15,205 bases of DNA from Flavobacteriia bacterium (lineage in GTDB: Bacteria; Bacteroidota; Bacteroidia; Flavobacteriales_D; Crocinitomicaceae): contig RFQF01000025.1 of assembly GCA_009925805.1 (NCBI GenBank), positions 1 through 15,205 of the forward strand. The letters are read 5' to 3'. A program made the translations under genes and the position numbers. This document shows, piece after piece, positions 7,403 through 13,064 of the stretch (positions within the stretch are counted from its first letter, which is position 1; the number at the start of each line of letters is the position of its first letter). The notes beneath the pieces were generated by a model. The model ran no database searches. It worked only from the letters and a program-made list of their open reading frames with translations, and was not told the DNA's origin.

Positions 7403-8731
7403 TTAGGACTTCCGAAGCCAAAAAGCAAGCTGCCGGAAAGAAGCTTTGTGGTCGAAGGATAATATCCCCTGTTTAAAAATTCTCCCTGCAAAAACCACGC
7501 ATACTGTCCCTACCACCATTTGAAGGATCCATGCGACGCATAAGAAAAGATACTCCATAGGAGAAACCCCTACCGCCAATTTCACCATTGCCACCATTCC
7601 TGAAGTCCAGGGAAAGTAGGTAAAAAAGTCGGTGAGGCCGGACTCAGGAAAGGCCATAGCATTGTATCCTGAAAAAATGCTTAACGACAATAAAATCCAT
7701 GTTGGGATGGCAAACTGTTGCCCATCGGAATGATCTCCGCTCATTGCCCCCATTACCGTAAAAAAGGAGGCAAAAACCCAATAGGTTCCGATGAAAAAAA
7801 GGAAAAAATTCGGCAACAACCATAGATAATTGATGCGTTGATACACGAGTTGCACTTGGTCGTTTTGCGGTGCATTCGCCTCTAACCCCAGTTCTTTCAG
7901 TTGGCTGCCAGTTACCTGAACACCTTGCAGGTATTCCGGCGTAAAAAACTCAGGAACAATCCAAGTTTTTAAGATAACCAAACCGATTCCTACCAAAGCG
8001 AACCAAACACCCAATTGAACCAGGGATGCCAGCCAGTTTCCCGCAATTTTGCCCATCATGAGTTGGTGCGGACGAACGCTTGCTAAAAGAACCTCAGAGA
8101 TTCTGCTGGATTTTTCCCGGTTGATACTTCGAGTGATATTGGTTCCGAAAAATGCAATAAAAAACATCATCATATATCCTAAAGAAAATCCAACCCATCC
8201 AACCTCATCGCTCGATTGTCCGTAGGGATCATTCACATTTCGGAAATCGATGTTCAGGGGTTGTTTGATGCTGCGGAAGTCTTCTTCGGACATCGTAGTA
8301 AATTGCGTAATCATCACCTCCTCTACCCGACGTTCTAAATCAAATTTGAGTTTCATTTTAAGGGCCAAGCTTGGCGATTCTTTGTAGAATAGAAAAACTT
8401 TTTTATTGATCAACACCTTTTCGTTGACCTCAACCAAGGCATCAAATTCGTTAAATTTTGGACTCGTTTTAAAAGGATTCAGTTCAACGTAATCGTCATA
8501 AAAAAAATACTGTACATTTTCGATAGGATTTGAGGCGATTTTTCCCTCCAACAAATTGGCTGGATCAGCGATCAATACCTTCATTTTATTAGTTCCTTGG
8601 TTACCTGACAGTAACAGCAAATAAATAGTAAGAACCATCAAGCAAGGTCCAAGGATAAGCATCCAGCGAAATGAACGGTTATTCCATCGTTCCAAAAATT
8701 CCCTCCACGCTAAAAGCCAGCTATTTCTCAT
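7403..8731 (-). CDS. ABC-2 type transporter permease, NatB-like
   Basis: This membrane subunit of 442 residues pairs with the ATPase just upstream. The topology is typical of NatB: one membrane helix at about 22-42, a long extracytoplasmic loop (43-176), then a group of helices near 178-197, 231-256, 302-326, 342-360, 375-390 and 395-418. A cytoplasmic REKSSRISEVLLASVRPHQL (205-224) contacts the ATPase in this family. An extra hydrophilic insert (about 260-298) separates two of the helices. NatAB-type pairs are exporters; substrates vary (sodium, peptides, drugs) and cannot be chosen here. Its ATG overlaps the ATPase gene by 11 bp. It is the last gene of the grpE operon and its stop is back-to-back with that of the alkB-like gene. 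Confidence 0.92.
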   Translation of the reverse strand: MRNSWLLAWREFLERWNNRSFRWMLILGPCLMVLTIYLLLLSGNQGTNKMKVLIADPANLLEGKIASNPIENVQYFFYDDYVELNPFKTSPKFNEFDALVEVNEKVLINKKVFLFYKESPSLALKMKLKFDLERRVEEVMITQFTTMSEEDFRSIKQPLNIDFRNVNDPYGQSSDEVGWVGFSLGYMMMFFIAFFGTNITRSINREKSSRISEVLLASVRPHQLMMGKIAGNWLASLVQLGVWFALVGIGLVILKTWIVPEFFTPEYLQGVQVTGSQLKELGLEANAPQNDQVQLVYQRINYLWLLPNFFLFFIGTYWVFASFFTVMGAMSGDHSDGQQFAIPTWILLSLSIFSGYNAMAFPESGLTDFFTYFPWTSGMVAMVKLAVGVSPMEYLFLCVAWILQMVVGTVCVVFAGRIFKQGILSFDHKASFRQLAFWLRKS

Positions 8732-9635
8732 GCGTTACCAATTTTACAAAAACCTCTTGCATACTCGGTAATTGTTCTTCAATCAATTCGAGTTTCACCG
8801 CTTCTGAAAGGCGTTCAAATACTTGATTAAAGGCATAATCCCCGCGGCTCTTGATGTGTGCCTCGTATACGCTGTCGGACAGTTCGGTGCAGGTTAATAA
8901 TTCAAACCAAGTCCATAGAGCGTGGGCAAAGGCCATTTTACTTCCACGAAAACGCAGCTTAAAATTACCGGATTTGTAGGCTGAACGTAACGTTAACACG
9001 TGCTCTTTGGCTACCAATTTCCCTTGATGTATCAACGCCACTTCATCGCACAGCTCTTCCACGCTGTTCATGTTGTGCGTTGAAAAAATGACGGTTTTTC
9101 CTTCCGCCTTAAAATTCCGCATTTGTTCCAACAACAAATCCACATTCAACGGATCGAAACCGCTTAAGGGTTCATCGAGAATCACGATCTCGGGATTATG
9201 CAAAATACTACCAATGAATTGAACTTTCTGCGCCATTCCTTTTGAAAGGGTGCTGATTTTACGATTGTTCCACGACGTTATTTCGAATTTTTCCAACCAA
9301 TCTAGCGCAGCCTTGTTCGATTCGAATTTAGATAAACCTCTAAGCTTCCCTAAAAACACCAAATGATCCAATACACGCATTTCGCGAAAAAGACCACGTT
9401 CTTCGGGTAGGTATCCAAAGGACCTGACATGCTGCACATTCAACGATGTTCCATGAACTTTTATGGATCCTTTTGTAGGGGCAATGATTTGATTAAGCAA
9501 TCGAATAAAAGTGGTTTTTCCTGCACCATTCGGGCCAATTAACCCGAAAACTTGTCCAGGCTGAATGCGCATTGAAACCTCCTCTAAGGCTACCTTTTGA
9601 TGGAATACTTTCGTAAGTTCCTGCACTTCAATCAT
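8721..9635 (-). CDS. ABC transporter ATP-binding protein, NatA-like
   Basis: This nucleotide-binding subunit has 304 residues. The ATPase domain (1-215) carries Walker A GPNGAGKTT (34-42), a NatA-type Q-loop region YLPEERGLF (75-83), the signature LSKGMAQKVQ (130-139), Walker B IVILDEP (150-156), D-loop SGFD (158-161) and switch His187 in STHNM. All catalytic residues are present; the signature reads LSKGM rather than LSGGQ, which is common in NatA-like proteins. Residues 216-304 form the extra C-terminal domain of the DUF4162 kind. It sits 9 bp after the CPBP protease gene and overlaps the permease gene by 11 bp, so the two transporter subunits are translationally coupled. Confidence 0.95.
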   Translation of the reverse strand: MIEVQELTKVFHQKVALEEVSMRIQPGQVFGLIGPNGAGKTTFIRLLNQIIAPTKGSIKVHGTSLNVQHVRSFGYLPEERGLFREMRVLDHLVFLGKLRGLSKFESNKAALDWLEKFEITSWNNRKISTLSKGMAQKVQFIGSILHNPEIVILDEPLSGFDPLNVDLLLEQMRNFKAEGKTVIFSTHNMNSVEELCDEVALIHQGKLVAKEHVLTLRSAYKSGNFKLRFRGSKMAFAHALWTWFELLTCTELSDSVYEAHIKSRGDYAFNQVFERLSEAVKLELIEEQLPSMQEVFVKLVTHEK

Positions 9636-9644
9636 GCAACGAAA

Positions 9645-10535
9645 CTAAGGAATATTTTGATGTAACGTTGACCAGCACCACGAATATCGTCGATGAGCCA
9701 CGAAAAAAAAGACTCCTAACCCGAGCATCAATAACACTACACTCAACGCATCAAAACTCGCCGAATCGCTGGTATACAGGGCGGGAAGTTGCAGCGCTTG
9801 GTCTTTGGACGTCAACAGAATTCCCGAGAAAAAGTTGTTTGCAAAGTGAAATCCGAAGGCCAACTCAATGCCGCCATCCAAGCAGGTAATCAACGCTAAA
9901 AAAACACCTAACAGCACATAAATACTCAAAATTGCATACCCGTGTTCCGACACTTCTGGATTTCCAAGATGCATAATCCCGAAGAGTAGCCCGCTCAATG
10001 CAACAGCTATCCAAGGCTTTTTCAACCGTAACGCAAACCCTTGTAGGGCATATGACCGGAAAAGTAATTCCTCGGCGAGTACTTGAAACGGCAACAAGAG
10101 CAGCAACATCAAAACAGCCACACCAAAGGCCTTAGGTTCAAAATTCCAGTGCAACGAATCCGAGAAAAATACTGCTTGAAGTCCCGTGCTTAACCCTAAA
10201 AATGCTCCCCAAAACAAACATGCAAAGACTACTCGTTGGAAAGAAACTTGATTGCGTTGGGTAATCCAATCCTTCCAGGAAACTCGATGTATTTTTCGTA
10301 CCGCGAAAAACAGCGCAAGCAGCACGGTAAAAAACGGGATCATTTGTAACAAGAACATGCGTTCAAAACCCAAAAATCTCGAAGCCTCGAATACATCGAA
10401 TAAACCGTTTTTTGTAAAAACCCAACTTACCGGTAGATTACCCAGCAAAAAGCCCAAAAATACCAACAAAATGGTCAGTGAAACTTGCTTTACCCCATAG
10501 GGTTTTTGATACCAACGGTAGATGAAAGGCATCAT
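9645..10535 (-). CDS. CPBP-family intramembrane metalloprotease (CAAX protease/bacteriocin-processing type)
   Basis: This multi-pass membrane protein of 296 residues has the three CPBP motifs: EELLFR (155-160, with Glu155, Glu156 and Arg160), FGIMHL (185-190, His189) and HFANN (230-234, His230 and Asn234). These residues bind the metal and water in intramembrane glutamate proteases related to Rce1. About eight hydrophobic segments surround them. Bacterial members are linked to bacteriocin self-immunity or peptide maturation, but many have no known substrate and none is evident here. The gene starts with ATGATG in a 4 bp overlap with the dnaJ stop and ends 9 bp before the ABC ATPase, so it is embedded in the chaperone operon. 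One possibility is that it processes or clears the substrate of the exporter; that is only inferred from position. Confidence 0.9.
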   Translation of the reverse strand: MMPFIYRWYQKPYGVKQVSLTILLVFLGFLLGNLPVSWVFTKNGLFDVFEASRFLGFERMFLLQMIPFFTVLLALFFAVRKIHRVSWKDWITQRNQVSFQRVVFACLFWGAFLGLSTGLQAVFFSDSLHWNFEPKAFGVAVLMLLLLLPFQVLAEELLFRSYALQGFALRLKKPWIAVALSGLLFGIMHLGNPEVSEHGYAILSIYVLLGVFLALITCLDGGIELAFGFHFANNFFSGILLTSKDQALQLPALYTSDSASFDALSVVLLMLGLGVFFFVAHRRYSWCWSTLHQNIP

Positions 10536-11635
10536 GAGAAGTAATCTCTAATCCTTCGAAAAAAACCTCCCTCCTTTTCGGATTCGTTCGGCTTGAAATG
10601 CGGGTTATTCAGCTGTTTTTCAAACCAAGATTTTTCCTCAGCGCTCAAGTTTGTTGGTGTCCAAACATGAATATGCACCAATAAGTCGCCGGTACCGTAT
10701 CCCTGAATATTGGGCAGGCCTTTACCTTTCAAGCGAAGCACTTTTCCGCTTTGCGTTCCGGCATCAATTTTTATTTTAGCTTTTCCTCCAAGGGTTGGGA
10801 TTTCGATGGATGCTCCGAGCACGGCTTCACTCAACGAAATAACCGCCTCGAAATGGATGTTTTCATTTTCCCGTTTCAATTCGGCATGTTCGGCCTCTTC
10901 GATCACCACAATCAGATCACCGTTAACCCCATTAAACGGCCCTGCATTTCCTTTACCACGAAGGGAGAGTTGCATTTCATCTTCCACCCCTGCCGGAATC
11001 TCAACTTCCACCACCTCTTCCTGTTTACGCAAACCGTAGGCATCGGTATCTGCGGGTTTTTGGTCGATGACTTGTCCGGCGCCTTGGCAAACGTGGCAAG
11101 CCGTTTGGGTTTGCATCGCCCCAAGAAACGTTTGGGTAACGCTGGAAATCCGACCGCTACCTTTGCATGTGGTGCATGACTTAAACGTAACTCCCTCGGC
11201 TTGTACTAATTTATTGACTTTGATTTTCTTTTTAACTCCTGTGGCGATTTCTTCCAAAGTCAGTTTCATTTTAACCCGAAGATTGGACCCTTTTACTACG
11301 CGATTCCCAGAACGTGAACCACCGAAACTTCCTCCAAAAGCACTCCCAAAAATATCCCCAAACTGCGAAAAAATATCGTCCATGTTCATGCCTCCACCAA
11401 AGTTCCCCTTCATCCCTTCGTGTCCGAAACGGTCGTACTGTGCCTTTTTATTTTCATCCGAAAGCACTTCGTAGGCTTCTGCAGCTTCTTTGAATTTTTC
11501 CTCCGCCGTAGCATCATCGGGATTTCTATCGGGGTGATACTTTAGTGCAAGTTTGCGGTAGGCACTTTTTATATCCTGTTGCGAGGCATCCTTTGAAACC
11601 CCTAATACTTCGTAATAATCTCGTTTTTTACTCAT
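10532..11635 (-). CDS. dnaJ: Chaperone DnaJ (Hsp40) with a reduced zinc finger
   Basis: This co-chaperone of 367 residues stimulates the ATPase of DnaK and delivers unfolded substrates. Domains in order are: a J domain (6-71) with HPD at 35-37 in KYHPDRNPD, a Gly/Phe-rich linker (72-111), a zinc-finger region (about 140-200) and two beta-barrel substrate domains to the C-terminus. Canonical DnaJ has four CxxCxGxG motifs; here only two remain, CTTCKGSG (154-161) and CHVCQGAG (180-187). By spacing they correspond to motifs 2 and 3, while the positions of motifs 1 and 4 lack cysteines. So one zinc centre can form and the other cannot. I recall this as a shared trait of flavobacterial DnaJs. It follows grpE by 4 bp and overlaps the CPBP gene by 4 bp. 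dnaK is not in the window. Confidence 0.96.
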   Translation of the reverse strand: MSKKRDYYEVLGVSKDASQQDIKSAYRKLALKYHPDRNPDDATAEEKFKEAAEAYEVLSDENKKAQYDRFGHEGMKGNFGGGMNMDDIFSQFGDIFGSAFGGSFGGSRSGNRVVKGSNLRVKMKLTLEEIATGVKKKIKVNKLVQAEGVTFKSCTTCKGSGRISSVTQTFLGAMQTQTACHVCQGAGQVIDQKPADTDAYGLRKQEEVVEVEIPAGVEDEMQLSLRGKGNAGPFNGVNGDLIVVIEEAEHAELKRENENIHFEAVISLSEAVLGASIEIPTLGGKAKIKIDAGTQSGKVLRLKGKGLPNIQGYGTGDLLVHIHVWTPTNLSAEEKSWFEKQLNNPHFKPNESEKEGGFFRRIRDYFS

Positions 11636-11639
11636 TGAA

Positions 11640-12176
11640 TTACTGTCCTACCACTACTTTTGCGTAGCGAATTACTTTGTCGTTTAGGTAATAGCCCTTT
11701 TCTACTTGGTCCACAATTTTACCTTTCAAGGATTCATCTTCCACGGGTACGTTGGCAATAGCCTCATGCAATTCATAATTAAACGCTTCGTGCAACGTTT
11801 CCATAGCTTTCAAGCCTTTGGCTTCCATGATTTGAGATAACTTATTAAAAATCAAGGAAAATCCCTCCTTCAATGCCTGAGGGTCTTCTACATGCGCATT
11901 GTTTGCATTCGCGCGCTCAACATCGTCCAATACAGGCAAAAGCGCAACAATTATGTCCTTGCTTGCTAGCGAAAGATATTCTGCCTTTTCCTTGATGCTC
12001 CGTTTGCGGTTATTTTCAAAATCCGCATATAAGCGAAGGTATTTATCCTCTTGGTCTTTTAGGTTTTCTTCTAGCGCTTTAATTCTAAGAGCTAAAGCCT
12101 CCTTCGCTTCATTTAATTCAACGTTTTCTGCTAGGGAATCCACCGGGGTTTCTGGGGTTATTTTCTTTTTGCTCAT
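11640..12176 (-). CDS. grpE: Nucleotide exchange factor GrpE
   Basis: This protein of 178 residues is the exchange factor that releases ADP from DnaK. It has a long N-terminal coiled coil (about 20-65, LNEAKEALALRIKALEENL), the middle four-helix region with YLRLYADFENNRKR (46-59) and LLPVLDDVERA (79-89), and the C-terminal beta wing with the family signature GYYLNDKVIRYAKVVVG (161-177). The frame stays open upstream to a GTG at 12227. I choose ATG 12176 because MSKKK is a typical start and a Bacteroidota promoter lies just upstream, with its -7 box inside the longer reading. It is the first gene of a five-gene operon that continues with dnaJ. Confidence 0.96.
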   Translation of the reverse strand: MSKKKITPETPVDSLAENVELNEAKEALALRIKALEENLKDQEDKYLRLYADFENNRKRSIKEKAEYLSLASKDIIVALLPVLDDVERANANNAHVEDPQALKEGFSLIFNKLSQIMEAKGLKAMETLHEAFNYELHEAIANVPVEDESLKGKIVDQVEKGYYLNDKVIRYAKVVVGQ

Positions 12177-12218
12177 AATGTATTTCCAATTTGCGCTCCG
12201 CCGAAGCAATAAAAGTTC

Positions 12219-12249
12219 CAAAGTCACATTTCCTATTTCTTTGCCAAAA
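12219..12249 (-). promoter_or_regulatory. Candidate promoter of the grpE-dnaJ operon
   Basis: Read on the minus strand, TTTTG at 12249-12245 is followed after 18 bases by TGACTTTG at 12226-12219. This fits the Bacteroidota arrangement of a TTTG-like -33 element and a TAnnTTTG -7 element, with one mismatch in the latter (A to G). A start near 12212 would leave about 35 bases of leader before the grpE ATG at 12176. I see no CIRCE-type inverted repeat in the leader. Confidence 0.5.
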
Positions 12250-12279
12250 TGACTTATTTACTACACTGGTTGGCAGAAC

Positions 12280-12981
12280 TTAGGTGAAATTTCGGCATAA
12301 ATCCACCAATTTCTTGGCTTTATGGCTGTCAAAAACCAGGCGCTCTTCTGAGAAAAACGAACTTGGGTCCAGCGATTCTTTCGTTGTTGCTGAGAAATGC
12401 ACTGCGTCAGGTTGTACTTTTTGGACGATTTCAGCAACATTCGCTAAATTAATCCCACCACCGGCCATAATTTCAATGGAACCTTTGGCGTGGGCGACCA
12501 TTTCCATCAGTGTTGGAATTCCTTTACTCACCGAAGTAGCCAAACCTGAGGTTAAAATTCGATTAACCCCTATTTCTTTCAGAAATTCCATTTCTTCATG
12601 CCATTCCACCAAGTCATCAAAAGCGCGGTGCAAGGTAACTTCTTTCCGGAAATTCGACCGTATTTCTTGAATTACCTCGCGTTCTAAACGCATATTGGGT
12701 TTTAACAGTCCAACGACAATTCCATCGACATCCAAGGAATTCAACAACTCAACTTCCCTCAAAATAAGTTGAATTTCATCCGAAGAATACACGAATCCTC
12801 CCGAACGAGGTCTTACCAAAACGTGGGTACTTAAACCAAAATCCAATGATGTTTGAATAAACCCCAAGGATGGAGACAGTCCTCCTTGTTCTAAGCAAGT
12901 GCATACTTCCACGCGGTCCGCTTTCAATTCCACGGCTGCTTGCAAGGCTTCCATTGTTGCGGCACATATTTCTATTTTCAC
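12280..12981 (-). CDS. cutC: CutC family protein (copper homeostasis, TIM barrel)
   Basis: This is a full-length CutC-like protein of 233 residues with a TIM-barrel pattern. Landmarks are ADRVEVC (21-27), VRPRSGGFVYS (56-66), VGLLKP (90-95), TLHRAFD (116-122), ILTSG (142-146), MAGGGI (172-177) and VHFSA (194-198). CutC was named for copper tolerance in E. coli, but a direct copper role is disputed and an enzymatic role is suspected from the barrel fold. The start is a GTG at 12981; family members begin almost exactly here (MKIEICA) and no ATG is available. It lies upstream of the grpE operon on the same strand, separated by about 100 bp that hold the grpE promoter, so it is probably a separate unit. 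It is divergent from the E1 gene with 83 bp between starts. Confidence 0.92.
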   Translation of the reverse strand: MKIEICAATMEALQAAVELKADRVEVCTCLEQGGLSPSLGFIQTSLDFGLSTHVLVRPRSGGFVYSSDEIQLILREVELLNSLDVDGIVVGLLKPNMRLEREVIQEIRSNFRKEVTLHRAFDDLVEWHEEMEFLKEIGVNRILTSGLATSVSKGIPTLMEMVAHAKGSIEIMAGGGINLANVAEIVQKVQPDAVHFSATTKESLDPSSFFSEERLVFDSHKAKKLVDLCRNFT

Positions 12982-13038
12982 AGTACAAAGGTGCTAATTT
13001 CTATCAAAATCTGCTTCCTTATCAGGCCATGTTTTGAC

Positions 13039-13046
13039 TATATTTG
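13039..13046 (+). promoter_or_regulatory. Candidate -7 box for the E1 gene
   Basis: TATATTTG is an exact match to the Bacteroidota TAnnTTTG -7 consensus and sits 18 bp before the ATG at 13065. No clear TTTG -33 element is seen at the usual distance upstream, so strength and use are uncertain. The site lies in the 83 bp spacer shared with cutC. Confidence 0.45.
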
Positions 13047-13064
13047 CACAAAAATCCACAAGCT

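Noticed and set aside
10751..11179. 142-residue plus-strand open frame opposite dnaJ
   Set aside because: It is a shadow of the dnaJ coding frame, with no family signal and low-complexity composition.
12177..12227. Longer grpE reading from a GTG at 12227
   Set aside because: The added residues (TLELLLLRRSANWKYI) are not GrpE-like and would lie over the predicted promoter; MSKKK at 12176 is a normal start.
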